DNA of 23,569 nt from AC-51 sp036265325 (GCA_036265325.1 DATAPH010000096.1:1-23569); one strand, 5' to 3'. Counted from the first letter of the stretch, positions 14,261-22,406 are shown. The notes: generated from the letters alone by a model not told the origin. A program made the numbers and translations.

Positions 14261-14407
14261 ATGAGCGAACGCGACAACCAGGCCGGCGACACCGAGACCG
14301 CCGTCTGCCATGTATGCGATCAGCGCTTCGGGACGCAAGAAGAGCTGGCGAAGCATCTGATCGACGCGCACCCGGACGACCTCCTCGGCGAGGTAGTAGG
14401 GGACTAG
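14261..14407 (+). CDS. Small single C2H2 zinc-finger protein
   Basis: A 48-residue acidic protein holding one classical finger, CHVCDQRFGTQEELAKHLIDAH: C-x2-C-x12-H-x4-H with Phe and Leu at the usual core positions. ATG 14261 is preceded by GAGGAGGG, a strong ribosome site. The spacing matches the eukaryote-like finger rather than the Ros/MucR bacterial type. A single finger with an acidic tail (DDLLGEVVGD) may be a protein-protein rather than DNA-binding module. It sits between the CsbD-like gene (divergent) and a DUF998 gene (same strand). Function unknown. Confidence 0.75.
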   Translation: MSERDNQAGDTETAVCHVCDQRFGTQEELAKHLIDAHPDDLLGEVVGD

Positions 14408-14483
14408 ACCCGCTCGCTCATCTGAAGGCCGCAGCGCCGCGATCGGTCGCTGCTCGTCATCCTTGACCCCTCGCTGCCCGCAC

Positions 14484-14502
14484 GTCCCGATCTCATCGGG
14501 AC
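14484..14502. repeat. Perfect 8-bp palindrome with three-base centre
   Basis: GTCCCGAT-CTC-ATCGGGAC lies 82 bases after the finger-protein stop and 62 bases before the DUF998 start. It has no T-tract in either direction. It may be an operator for a dimeric repressor controlling the DUF998 gene or a terminator hairpin for the finger gene. Confidence 0.5.
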
Positions 14503-14564
14503 CATCGACGGTGCGCACACCGCCGATCCGGTGTTGAGATACCTGTGGACAGACGGGGGAGCTG

Positions 14565-15269
14565 ATGGTCATGCAGGCGAAGACGACTGATCCACGGTTG
14601 GACCATGTCCGCACGGAGAGGATGCAGCGGAGCGAGCGCGGCCTCGATCGACAGGTCGTCGCCGGCGCGCTCCTCGCGCTGACCGGTATCGGCATGATCT
14701 TGGCGATCATCACGAACGAGGCGCTGTACCCCGCGGAGAGGCACTACACCACGTTCGCCAACTCGATCAGCGATCTCAGCGGAACGCTGCCGCCGAACAG
14801 CTACATGGTCGAACCGAACCGCGCCATCTTCATCGCGACGATGGCGTGCGGCGGCGTCCTCGTCCTCGTGGCCAGCTGCTTGCTGTGGCCGATGATCGCT
14901 CGCCGCCGCGTGGTCGTCGGCCTCGCCCTGATGGGCGCAGGTCTCGTTGGCATCGCGGTGTTCCCGGGGAACGTCGAGATGTGGCACCCGCTCTTCGCCA
15001 TGCTCGCCTTCGTCGCAGGCTCCGTCACGGTCGTGATGTCTCGCAAGGTCCTGGAAGCGCCCACGAAGTACTTCGCGACGACGCTCGGGGTCGTCGCGTT
15101 GATCGCGACCGTGCTCGGCCAAGAGGCGTTCGAGAGCTGGGGACTCCAAGCAGCGATTGGGATCGGCGGCACCGAGCGGTGGATCGCCTACCCGGTACTG
15201 CTTTGGCTCGTTGTGTTCGGCACCACGTTGATGACGCGACCGGCGGAGGGCGAGAGCGGGCGGCCCTAG
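14565..15269 (+). CDS. DUF998 family integral membrane protein
   Basis: A 234-residue protein with six probable membrane segments after a polar N-terminal 30 residues (first segment VVAGALLALTGIGMILAII). The extracellular stretch FANSISDLSG and the Phe/Gly pattern of the next helices fit DUF998, a family of unknown function distantly like heptahelical and frag1 proteins. GGGGGA lies four bases before ATG 14565; an ATG at 14571 is also possible. It is preceded by a palindrome that may regulate it and ends 43 bases from a convergent gene. No enzyme motif is visible. Confidence 0.8.
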   Translation: MVMQAKTTDPRLDHVRTERMQRSERGLDRQVVAGALLALTGIGMILAIITNEALYPAERHYTTFANSISDLSGTLPPNSYMVEPNRAIFIATMACGGVLVLVASCLLWPMIARRRVVVGLALMGAGLVGIAVFPGNVEMWHPLFAMLAFVAGSVTVVMSRKVLEAPTKYFATTLGVVALIATVLGQEAFESWGLQAAIGIGGTERWIAYPVLLWLVVFGTTLMTRPAEGESGRP

Positions 15270-15281
15270 GGCGATCAGTCG

Positions 15282-15303
15282 GGTCGCGTGTATCGGAGCG
15301 ACC
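15282..15303. terminator. Weak hairpin between convergent genes
   Basis: GGTCGC and GCGACC pair around a ten-base loop in the 43-base gap between the DUF998 gene and the convergent 104-residue protein gene. Position suits a bidirectional terminator, but the stem is only 6 bp and has no T-tract. Confidence 0.3.
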
Positions 15304-15312
15304 TGGCCGCGA

Positions 15313-15627
15313 TCAACTCATCGAGGACTCGGTGACCTGACCGTCCTGGACCTCGATCGGCCGACCCTCGAGCCGTCCGTCGCTCGACACGACGTCGTAC
15401 GACCCCGAAGCGAGCGACGGAAATACCGCCACGTGTTTCGCGCCCGAAGCGGACCGGAGCGTGCGCACGATCGCGTGCTGCCGACCCGCGCTGCCCTCGA
15501 CCTCGACCTGTCGTCCGACGTCCCCCGCCTCCCCGTGCAGCACGAGCGAGCCCGCGCCCGGTTCCGGCTCCAGCATGATGCTGGTGAGTTCCCGGCCCGG
15601 GTCTCGCTCGTGCTCCATCGCGATCAC
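15313..15627 (-). CDS. Small beta-rich protein of unknown function, coupled to the DUF4331 gene
   Basis: 104 residues with no signal peptide or membrane segment. The C-terminal half, including VAVFPSLASGSYDVVSSD and IEVQDGQVTE, reads like a transthyretin/carboxypeptidase-regulatory type beta-sandwich (F..L..G.Y.V ... V.V..G.V). GTG 15627 overlaps the stop of the DUF4331 gene as GTGA, so the two are translated together and may interact. ATG 15618, three codons in, is an alternative start. No function can be assigned. Confidence 0.7.
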   Translation of the reverse strand: MIAMEHERDPGRELTSIMLEPEPGAGSLVLHGEAGDVGRQVEVEGSAGRQHAIVRTLRSASGAKHVAVFPSLASGSYDVVSSDGRLEGRPIEVQDGQVTESSMS

Positions 15628-17000
15628 GACCGGTGCGGTGGATCGGTCGAGTACCCGGCGTGCGGCGTGCCCATGTACGGGAACGTCCCCGGGTACGGCG
15701 TGTCCACGTCCTGACCCGAGACCGACCCGTCCTGGATCGCCGACGCCGCACCGTCCGGCGTGTACGAAGGCGCCACCAATGGATAGGTGAGGCCGGCGAT
15801 CGCACGGAGTTCGATCGTGGTCACGTCGTCCGGCAAGCGCCTGCCGTTCGGGAACCCGGCGAGGTCTCCCCCGACCACGCCGAGCCGGTTCGGCTTCGAC
15901 GTCGGGGGGATCGCCATGTTGAGCCGCAGCATGTCGGCGGGTGCGGCGCCCGTGAAGTTCTGGAACCCGGGGACGATGCCCGACGGGATGCCCGTGAGCA
16001 GGATCGCCTCCAGGTCCGCCCGCGCCGCCGACAAGCCCTTCAGGTGCGGGAACACCCCCGGATACAAGATGGGGAGCAGTGTGGCGAGCTCGGGGTGAGC
16101 GTAGTACTTCGCGAACTGCGCGTCGTCAGCCGGCTGAACCGAGTTCCAGAGGTCCTTCTCGTCCATCGGGATCAGGACTTCGTTGACGAGCGGGTTGCCG
16201 AGCCGGGAGACCTGCACCCACGGGCCACTCCCCTCGACCTTGCCGCCTGCGTCGCGGATCGTCGAGCGGCGGCGACTGGCGGAGGCCCACACCCCGATCA
16301 CCGACGACGCCTTCGACGCGTCGGTCGGGTTCGACCCATCGCGCGTCAGCATGGTCTTCGGCAGCTGGATCGCGATCGAGTGGACGTTGAATCCGCCGAG
16401 CCCGTTGATGCCCTCCGCTGCCGGCGTCGGGATCAGATGCAGGTTCTGGAACGGCCGAAGGTCCCCGAGATCGAAGATCGAGCCGAGGTCGACGAAGAAC
16501 GCCTCGTCGCGCTGGCCCGCGAACACCTTCACCCCGTTGCCGAGGTCGTGCCTCGCCGCGTCGGCGAGCGCGCCGTAGTCCGGCGTCGAGCGCGGTCCGA
16601 TGTTGACGGGCGGGCACGCGAGGCCGTTCCCGAGCAGATGGGGGGTGCCGTTGCGCACCATCGTCACGGAATACGTTTGGCGACGGACCCAGTTGGGGTC
16701 GGTCAGCGACGAGATCGGTCCCGTGTTGTACAGGAACGTCTCGGCCGTGACCTGCGTCGAGAACCGGAACTGGAACTTGAGGTCGTCGCCGCTGTCGCCG
16801 CGGTTGTCGATGTGGATCTGGTACAAGACGTCGTCGCCGAACTCGTAGAAGTTCGGGCCACCCGGCGGGTACTCGGTCGGGATGAAGTTGGCGATGAGCG
16901 TGACGGTGCTCGGCTTGTCGGGGCTGACGAACGCGTAGAGATCGGTGTTGTCGGCAACGGGGTCCTGCGCGGTACCCGGCGCTTCACGATGGGACGACAT
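15624..17000 (-). CDS. DUF4331 domain protein
   Basis: A 458-residue DUF4331 protein. The family start is clear: MSSHREAPGTAQDPVADNTD, then LYAFVSPD, LIANFIPTEYPPGGPNFYEF and LYQIHIDNRGD, with FNVHSIAIQLP further on. The function of DUF4331 is not established; members are usually exported or cell-surface proteins, yet this one has no visible signal peptide. ATG 17000 follows a purine-rich GGGGGAGGG and GAAGG. It is the middle gene of a three-gene set, 47 bases after a small Tat-signal protein and overlapping the next gene by four bases. Acidic Asp-rich loops suggest metal (calcium) binding, which is a guess. Confidence 0.88.
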   Translation of the reverse strand: MSSHREAPGTAQDPVADNTDLYAFVSPDKPSTVTLIANFIPTEYPPGGPNFYEFGDDVLYQIHIDNRGDSGDDLKFQFRFSTQVTAETFLYNTGPISSLTDPNWVRRQTYSVTMVRNGTPHLLGNGLACPPVNIGPRSTPDYGALADAARHDLGNGVKVFAGQRDEAFFVDLGSIFDLGDLRPFQNLHLIPTPAAEGINGLGGFNVHSIAIQLPKTMLTRDGSNPTDASKASSVIGVWASASRRRSTIRDAGGKVEGSGPWVQVSRLGNPLVNEVLIPMDEKDLWNSVQPADDAQFAKYYAHPELATLLPILYPGVFPHLKGLSAARADLEAILLTGIPSGIVPGFQNFTGAAPADMLRLNMAIPPTSKPNRLGVVGGDLAGFPNGRRLPDDVTTIELRAIAGLTYPLVAPSYTPDGAASAIQDGSVSGQDVDTPYPGTFPYMGTPHAGYSTDPPHRS

Positions 17001-17047
17001 ACCTTCTTACCCTCCCCCTGGACTGGCGGACGAAACGGACGGCGACG

Positions 17048-17317
17048 TCAGCGCGCGGCGCGAAGCAGGAGCCGCGCCAGCCGTGCGTCGCGACGAACGA
17101 TCTCCCGTTCGCCGACGAGAACGGTGACCTCGTCGCGATCGCCGGCGCGTACGAACGCGACGACGCGATCGTCGGAAGCCTGGATCGGATCGGTTCGCTC
17201 GGCTTGCTTCTGCATCGCCCCGGCCGCGTTGGTCACCAGCCCGCGGGACGCCATCGCTCCCGCTGCGGCGCCGATCGATGCCTTCCGGAGGAACGACCGC
17301 CTACTGAACGCGTTCAT
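17048..17317 (-). CDS. Small Tat-signal protein of unknown function
   Basis: 89 residues. The N-terminus MNAFSRRSFLRKASIGAAAG contains the twin-arginine consensus SRRSFLRK and a following Ala/Gly-rich hydrophobic stretch, so it should be exported folded by the Tat system. The remainder, about 55 residues, is polar with VVAFVRAGDRDEVTVLVGE and an Arg/Leu-rich end; no cofactor motif is seen. ATG 17317 has GGAAGGGG upstream; ATG 17335 would put six extra residues before the signal. It leads the DUF4331 gene by 47 bases. Because Tat substrates usually bind cofactors or travel with a partner, this may carry a signal for a complex with its neighbours. Confidence 0.75.
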   Translation of the reverse strand: MNAFSRRSFLRKASIGAAAGAMASRGLVTNAAGAMQKQAERTDPIQASDDRVVAFVRAGDRDEVTVLVGEREIVRRDARLARLLLRAAR

Positions 17318-17544
17318 GCGCCCACCCCTTCCCATGGCTAGTCGTGGCGTGGTTCGCACGATATCGGTGGGCGGATCACTCGGATTCGCGAACCCGATGA
17401 CTGCCGCTTGAACGGGCCAAGTGGTCCATCGATTTGGCGGTTTCGCGGCACCGACTTCGAAGGGTCGGATCTCGCACATCGGTACGGGTCGCCTCACGCG
17501 TTTCGGCGATGCATCTACGCGCCGGATGTTCGCCAATGTGACGA

Positions 17545-19335
17545 TCAGATCGACTGCCGATACCCGAAGAATTCGTGGTCCTCGTCGTAGCCGCCGTATC
17601 CGGCGCCCACGTCGGTGAAGTCGGCGACGAACTCGATGGCGGCGATCCACTTCACCTGCTTGAAGCCGAGCTGGACCTCGTTCCGCAGCCGCAGTGGTGC
17701 GCCGTGGCCGTAGGTCAACGGCTCTCCGTCCATGTCGCAGGCCAGCATCGTGAGTTCATTGCGCATCTGTTCGATGGGATGGGCGTCGTAGTACAAACCT
17801 CCGTCCGCACCGTCGCCGAGCGAATAGAACACGACCCACTGCGCCTCCGGCTTCGGCCGGACAAGATCGAGGATCGTCCCCATGGACGTGCCGCCCCACT
17901 TCGCGACGCCCGACCATCCCTGGATGCAGAAGTGCTGCGTGATCTGCTGGTGGTACGGGAGCGCCCGGATCTGGTCCAGGGTCAGCTCGACAGGACGCTC
18001 CACCAGACCGGTGATGCGAAGGCGGTAGCCGGCGAACGCTGAATCGTAGAGCGTTCGGTATTCCTCGGACCGGGGGTAGGCGCCGTTGTGCCAGAAGTAC
18101 GGGGAGATGTCCTGCTCTGAATATTCGCCGGGCTTGGTATCGACATGCTCGAACAGTCGCTGGACGGGACCGATCAGCGCGAACCCGACCCGCTGCACGG
18201 ATCGTGGTCGGCGAAGCGTGACCGGTGTTGCGGCCACCCACGCCACCGTCACGACAACCATCGAGGCGGCGAACACGCCGAAGCCGAGCCACGAACCTGA
18301 GTCGCGCGCCGCGTAGCCCATGTTCAGGTTCCGAAGAAGCCCCGTCGTGAACACCAGTGCGGTGTGCAGAAGGATGAACAGCAGGAACCAACACAGGATG
18401 AGGAAGTGCAGCGACCGCGCGACCTGGATGTTCAGCAGTCTGCTCACTCGCCGGAAGCGCGTGGAAAGCGCCGGCGACATCCCGAGGCCGGTCAGCATCG
18501 CCGCCGGCGCCGCGATGAAGATGGTGATGAAGTAGGCCAGTTGCTGCAGCGCGTTGTACGCGATCCAGCTGTTCTCCCTCGGCCAAGCAAGCGAGAGGTA
18601 CTGGATCAGGACGGAAGCCGCGGCGGGCATCACCGTCCATGTGGTCGGCACTACACGACGCCACTGCCCTGTGGTGAAGAGCAGCACGTAGAACGCCACA
18701 CCGTTCGCGAGCCAAAGAACGTCCGTCCCGAGATGCCACCAGCGGGCCAGGCCGATCGAATGGCGCAGCCCCGGGAGCCCGACGTGCTGGGGCAAGGTGA
18801 CCGAGTCCTGTTTCGCCGTCCAGAGCGGATCGAGCGGGACCGGGCGCTGGAAGCGGAACCAGTCCTTCCCCGGCGTGCTGTGTCTCGTCCAGTAGAGCCT
18901 CGGGTGGTCGGCCAGGATCTGGATCCCGGAGCGGATGATGAACACCATCAGCAACAGGTTGAGGAAGTGGGTGACGTCCACCCATAGAGGAAGACCGGTT
19001 GATGCGTTGTCGCTGGACGCGACGATCGTCCCCGGATACCGAGTGATGAATCGCTGAACCGCGGGGACATGCCGAAGCCCCTGCGCCGCGGCGACGCATA
19101 TGAGCAGGAGTACGAACCCGACGGGAAGCAGCCACAACAGGTTGAGCCACTTATCGCGGCCGATCCTGATCCGCGGCGAGACACCGCGGGCTTCCGGCAT
19201 CGACCCTGACCACGAATCGGGGTCGATCGTGTCCTTGCCTGGCGTGAGTCGATGCCGGTATCCGCTGCGTTGAGCAGCGGGTCTGTCCGAGCCGCCCGCC
19301 GCCTGATCGGGCTCGGTTGGTCGCTTCGAGGTCAC
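17545..19335 (-). CDS. Membrane cytochrome b-like domain fused to sulfite-oxidase-fold molybdopterin oxidoreductase
   Basis: 596 residues. After a polar N-terminus (with PGKDTIDPDSW) come about six membrane segments; histidines within or beside helices (DVTHFLNLL, ARWWHLG, RSLHFLILC, LLHTALVF) suit b-type heme. The last 190 residues form a molybdenum-cofactor domain: YRLRITGLVERPVELTLDQI, the Mo-ligand Cys in HFCIQGWSGVAKWGG, GADGGLYYDAH and GAPLRLRNEVQLGFKQVKWI. This resembles a joined MsrP (YedY) and membrane heme partner, i.e. an oxidoreductase exchanging electrons with the quinone pool. There is no Tat signal. By the positive-inside rule the Mo domain should face the cytoplasm. GTG 19335 is chosen to avoid overlap with the divergent gene; ATG 19200 would drop 45 residues. 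The substrate is unknown. Confidence 0.88.
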   Translation of the reverse strand: MTSKRPTEPDQAAGGSDRPAAQRSGYRHRLTPGKDTIDPDSWSGSMPEARGVSPRIRIGRDKWLNLLWLLPVGFVLLLICVAAAQGLRHVPAVQRFITRYPGTIVASSDNASTGLPLWVDVTHFLNLLLMVFIIRSGIQILADHPRLYWTRHSTPGKDWFRFQRPVPLDPLWTAKQDSVTLPQHVGLPGLRHSIGLARWWHLGTDVLWLANGVAFYVLLFTTGQWRRVVPTTWTVMPAAASVLIQYLSLAWPRENSWIAYNALQQLAYFITIFIAAPAAMLTGLGMSPALSTRFRRVSRLLNIQVARSLHFLILCWFLLFILLHTALVFTTGLLRNLNMGYAARDSGSWLGFGVFAASMVVVTVAWVAATPVTLRRPRSVQRVGFALIGPVQRLFEHVDTKPGEYSEQDISPYFWHNGAYPRSEEYRTLYDSAFAGYRLRITGLVERPVELTLDQIRALPYHQQITQHFCIQGWSGVAKWGGTSMGTILDLVRPKPEAQWVVFYSLGDGADGGLYYDAHPIEQMRNELTMLACDMDGEPLTYGHGAPLRLRNEVQLGFKQVKWIAAIEFVADFTDVGAGYGGYDEDHEFFGYRQSI

Positions 19336-19417
19336 CTCACTCGAGGCGTAGCCACAGACACCGTCGAGGAAACATCGACGCGGAATAGCTCCGCTGGGAT
19401 GCTTCGTTGGGAGACGG

Positions 19418-20452
19418 ATGGATACCCACCCGAAGCGCATCGGCTTTCTGTCGTTCGGCGCATGGCACCCAGCGGCCGGCCGGACGAACTCCGCCGCCGA
19501 GGCGGTTCAGCAAACGCTCGAGCTCGCCGTCGCCGCGGAGGAGGTCGGCATCGACGGCGCGTTCCTGCGTGTCCATCACTTCGCACGCCAGCTCTCCGCC
19601 CCGTTCCCGCTCCTTGCCGCGATCGGCGCTCGGACCAGGCGGATCGAGATCGGAACCGCCGTCATCGACATGCGCTACGAGAACCCGCTCTATATGGCCG
19701 AGGACGCTGCCGTCGCCGACCTGCTCGCCGGTGGCCGCCTGCAGCTGGGCATCAGCCGAGGCTCGCCCGAACCGGCGTGGCACGGTGCCGAAGCGTTCGG
19801 CTACATCGTCGACGCAGACGACGTTCGCACGAAGACGGAGATCTTCCGGGCGGCCATCTCTGGGGCCGGCGTCGTCCGTGCGGACGCCGGTGGGCGTCCC
19901 GGCGACATCCTCCTTCCTATCCAGCCGCAGTCACGCGGGCTCGCGGAACGGATCTGGTGGGGCTCAGGCACCCGCGAGTCCGCGGCGTGGGTCGGCGAGC
20001 AAGGGATGAACCTGATGAGTTCGACGCTGCTGCTCGAGGACACGAAGGTGCCGTTCGACGAGCTCCAAGCCGAGCAGATCGGGATCTTCCGCGACGCGTG
20101 GAAGGCGGCCGGCCACGCCGGGACGGCCCGGGTCTCGGTCAGTCGCAGCGTCATGCCGATCACCAGCGACTTGGACCAGCGCCTCTTCGGCGACGACGCC
20201 AACGAGGACCAGGTGGGATGGCTCGACGGCGCCTTGAGCCGGTTCGGTCGCAGCTATACCGGCGCGCCGGACCAGATCGCAGCCGAGCTCGCTGGCGACG
20301 TCGCGGTACAGGCCGCAGACACGCTGATGCTCACGGTGCCGAGCCAGCTGGGGGTCGACTACAACGCCGCCCTGCTTGCGACGATCGCCCGGGAGATCGC
20401 ACCGTCGATCGGTTGGAACGAGCAGAAGGAGAGCACTTCCGCCGACCGCTGA
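19418..20452 (+). CDS. LLM-class flavin-dependent oxidoreductase (luciferase-like monooxygenase)
   Basis: A 344-residue bacterial-luciferase-fold enzyme. Characteristic stretches are the start RIGFLSFG, the active-site region LRVHHFARQLSAPFPLLAAI, RIEIGTAVIDMRYENPLYMAEDAA and LAGGRLQLGISRGSPEPAW. These proteins use reduced FMN or F420 to oxidise small organic compounds; the substrate here cannot be told. ATG 19418 follows GGGAG at five bases. It is divergent from the molybdenum enzyme (82 bases apart) and followed after 15 bases by a phosphoesterase, probably in the same transcript. An FMN reductase 3.6 kb downstream could in principle supply reduced flavin. Confidence 0.92.
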   Translation: MDTHPKRIGFLSFGAWHPAAGRTNSAAEAVQQTLELAVAAEEVGIDGAFLRVHHFARQLSAPFPLLAAIGARTRRIEIGTAVIDMRYENPLYMAEDAAVADLLAGGRLQLGISRGSPEPAWHGAEAFGYIVDADDVRTKTEIFRAAISGAGVVRADAGGRPGDILLPIQPQSRGLAERIWWGSGTRESAAWVGEQGMNLMSSTLLLEDTKVPFDELQAEQIGIFRDAWKAAGHAGTARVSVSRSVMPITSDLDQRLFGDDANEDQVGWLDGALSRFGRSYTGAPDQIAAELAGDVAVQAADTLMLTVPSQLGVDYNAALLATIAREIAPSIGWNEQKESTSADR

Positions 20453-20467
20453 GCGAGAGGATCTCCC

Positions 20468-20959
20468 GTGCGAGTGCTCGTCGTCGCCGACACACATATC
20501 CCCGACCACGCGCGGGGCCTGCCGGACGTGATCCTCGCCGAGGCGCGCCACGCGGATCTCATCCTTCACGCGGGCGATGCGACGCAAGCTGCCGTCCTGG
20601 AAAGTCTTGCGCGGTTCGCACCCGTACAGGCGGTGGTGGGCAACAACGACGATGACGACGTGGCGGCTTGGGGTGCGCAACAAGCGCTGGAGCTCGAGAT
20701 CGGCGGGATCGCCGTTGCCCTGATACACGATGCCGGCCCGGCACGAGGGCGCGCCGGACGGATGCACCGCCGGTTCCCGAACGCGAGCGTCGTGATCTTC
20801 GGTCACTCGCACATCCCCATGGATGTGGGATCAGAGGCCGACCAGGTTCGGCTCGTGAATCCCGGAAGCCCGACTTGGAAGAGACGCCAGCCCTACCCCA
20901 CGTACGCGATCGTCGAGTTCGGCGGACGGATCGACGTCGACATCAAGTCGATCGCCTGA
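20468..20959 (+). CDS. Metallophosphoesterase, YfcE/MJ0936-like
   Basis: A 163-residue calcineurin-like phosphoesterase of the small single-domain type. Metal-binding motifs in order are ADTHIPD (DxH), LHAGDAT (GD), VVGNNDDD (GNxD/N), LIHDAG and FGHSHIP (GHxH), followed by LVNPGSP, which is typical of the YfcE group. It should bind two metal ions and hydrolyse a phosphodiester or phosphomonoester in the cytoplasm. In many homologues the fourth motif is HGH; here it is HDA, a mild change. GTG 20468 is used, with GAGAGGA upstream; the gene is 15 bases behind the LLM oxidoreductase, suggesting one transcript. Confidence 0.92.
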   Translation: MRVLVVADTHIPDHARGLPDVILAEARHADLILHAGDATQAAVLESLARFAPVQAVVGNNDDDDVAAWGAQQALELEIGGIAVALIHDAGPARGRAGRMHRRFPNASVVIFGHSHIPMDVGSEADQVRLVNPGSPTWKRRQPYPTYAIVEFGGRIDVDIKSIA

Positions 20960-21063
20960 CGGCCGCTGCCGTCGAACATCTCGGGGTGGTCGCTACTCGC
21001 GAGCGGTTCCCAGCGTGATGAAAGGATCGAGCTGCAACAACGTTCGGTATGCCGCGCGACTCG

Positions 21064-21234
21064 CTACGTCGTCTCGGGCAGCGGCGGGACGGGCGCTTCG
21101 TCGACGGCCACCACCGTCTGGCAGTCGCCACACGTCCAGCAGGTGAGGCGGTGGATCCACGTCCCGTGCTCATAGACGCTGCAATCGACAAGGCGACGCG
21201 ATCCGCATTCAGGGCATGCAGTCCGCTCGCTCAT
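21064..21234 (-). CDS. Small zinc-ribbon-like protein
   Basis: 56 residues from ATG 21234. Cysteines are arranged as CPECG, a later Cys, then CWTCGDC, a treble/zinc-ribbon pattern able to bind one zinc, followed by an acidic Pro-rich tail. GGAAG lies very close before this ATG; in-frame starts at 21246 (ATG) and 21264 (GTG) would add 4 or 10 residues. It may be a small nucleic-acid- or protein-binding accessory factor; no partner is evident. It is the first of several isolated short genes in this part. Confidence 0.65.
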   Translation of the reverse strand: MSERTACPECGSRRLVDCSVYEHGTWIHRLTCWTCGDCQTVVAVDEAPVPPLPETT

Positions 21235-21443
21235 CACTTCCAGCATCGGCTGCTTGTACGTCACCTGTCAGGGCTAGCGGGAGAAATGGCCGGTCGCATG
21301 ATCAATCTCCCCCGGGCTGTAGATGCGCGCTTTCGCCGGGGGATAAGGCTCGTAGCCGAGACTTCCCCTCAGTGGGGTGCAGCGGACAGTTGATCCGGTC
21401 GGATGCAGTTGCTGCGAGCGCGTGAGCCCCGCTGAAACGCGCC

Positions 21444-21698
21444 CTATTCGCCCGTGAAGTCAGGGTGAGGGTCAGTGATCTGGATACGGAACCACCAGTA
21501 CTCCCGCCCCTGCTGGACGATCGTTCCCCAGTGCCTCGGGTCTCCCTCGAATGCGTCACCGATGCCTTCGCCTCGGGCCAGCGACGCCTTCGCTCGCTGA
21601 AGCATCCGCTGGAACCCGTCTTCCAGTCCCAGACCGCGCTCGGTGTAGGAGCTCACTGGCCGCTCATCCAGGAAGTACCGAAGATGTGGTTGGGCCAT
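21444..21698 (-). CDS. Hypothetical protein, 84 residues
   Basis: A soluble protein with no recognised domain. It begins MAQPHLRYFLDERPVSSYTE and ends with an aromatic-rich EYWWFRIQITDPHPDFTGE. The central part is amphipathic helical (FQRMLQRAKASLARGEG). ATG 21698 has AGGA about seven bases upstream. Third codon positions are GC-rich as in surrounding genes, supporting translation. The WGTIVQQGREYWWFRIQI stretch looks like a small beta-sheet. Function unknown. Confidence 0.6.
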   Translation of the reverse strand: MAQPHLRYFLDERPVSSYTERGLGLEDGFQRMLQRAKASLARGEGIGDAFEGDPRHWGTIVQQGREYWWFRIQITDPHPDFTGE

Positions 21699-21845
21699 AG
21701 GACGATCCTATCCCGCATGAGCGATCGGCACTCGATCGCAGGTTCGCGGCACACGAACTCGTGGGCCGCTGGCCTCCCCGGAGCGGTTCAGCTGAACGGC
21801 GTCGCGACCTTTGACTGAGGGCCTCTCGAGGGTCACGATGACGTG

Positions 21846-22031
21846 ATGGCTGATTTCACGGTCCACATCCCTCGCCTCTCGAAGAGCATGACGAGGAAGG
21901 ACGCCGTGCGTCGGGCCCGTGTCTTGGCCGCTCAGGGCAAGGTGACGGTCGTAGGCGAACCGCACGTGCGCCTCGACTGGGACAAACCCCAGTCCCACTA
22001 CGTGGTCGTGTTCGAGACCTTCGATCTCTAG
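21846..22031 (+). CDS. Hypothetical protein, 61 residues
   Basis: A short basic protein starting MADFTVHIPRLSKSMTRKDA and ending YVVVFETFDL, with an alternating beta pattern (VTVVGEPHVRLDW). GTG 21843 immediately precedes ATG 21846 and could be the start. Codon use is normal for the window. An antisense reading of similar length exists over 21708-21998 but looks less protein-like. Function unknown. Confidence 0.5.
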   Translation: MADFTVHIPRLSKSMTRKDAVRRARVLAAQGKVTVVGEPHVRLDWDKPQSHYVVVFETFDL

Positions 22032-22121
22032 CTCGACGGCGTCAGAGGGGCCGACGAAGGCTCATTCCGGCCGGACCGGGCTGTTCCTGGTCGGAGCCGC
22101 GGTCGATGGAGCGAGTCGCGC

Positions 22122-22406
22122 TTAGCGACCGAGCAAGGCGAGGTGCTTCGCACAGGGGTCCGCGACGGTGCAGCACGTGGGGAGCTCGCGAGCCTTGTCG
22201 CGCGCCGCCCGTACCCTCGACGTCTCCAACGCTTTGCGCGATCGAGGTTCAACCCCGTTCTCGATCAACAAGCTGCGGCGGCGAGCCGGGTCACGAACCT
22301 GCGCGATCCGTCCATCGGGCAGGAGCACCTCGCCCTCATGCCAGGCGATGCCCTCAGGCGCTGCGTCGGGATCCTTGATCCACGCATCACCCGGGTTCTC
22401 ACTCAT
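22122..22406 (-). CDS. Hypothetical protein, 94 residues
   Basis: A soluble protein with an acidic N-terminus (DAWIKDPDAAPEGIAWHEGE), a basic helical middle (ARRRSLLIENGVEPRSRKAL) and a C-terminal Cys/His cluster, PTCCTVADPCAKH, that might bind metal. ATG 22406 has no strong ribosome site. Antisense readings exist, but this one has the more ordinary amino-acid composition. Function unknown. Confidence 0.5.
   Translation of the reverse strand: MSENPGDAWIKDPDAAPEGIAWHEGEVLLPDGRIAQVRDPARRRSLLIENGVEPRSRKALETSRVRAARDKARELPTCCTVADPCAKHLALLGR

Noticed and set aside
17401..17544. Small plus-strand frame (17408-17590) before the molybdenum enzyme end
   Set aside because: No ribosome site, no motif, and it overlaps the coding end of the opposite gene.
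21708..21998. 96-residue minus-strand frame opposite the 61-residue gene
   Set aside because: No ribosome site and a poorer composition than the plus-strand reading; only one of the two is likely real.
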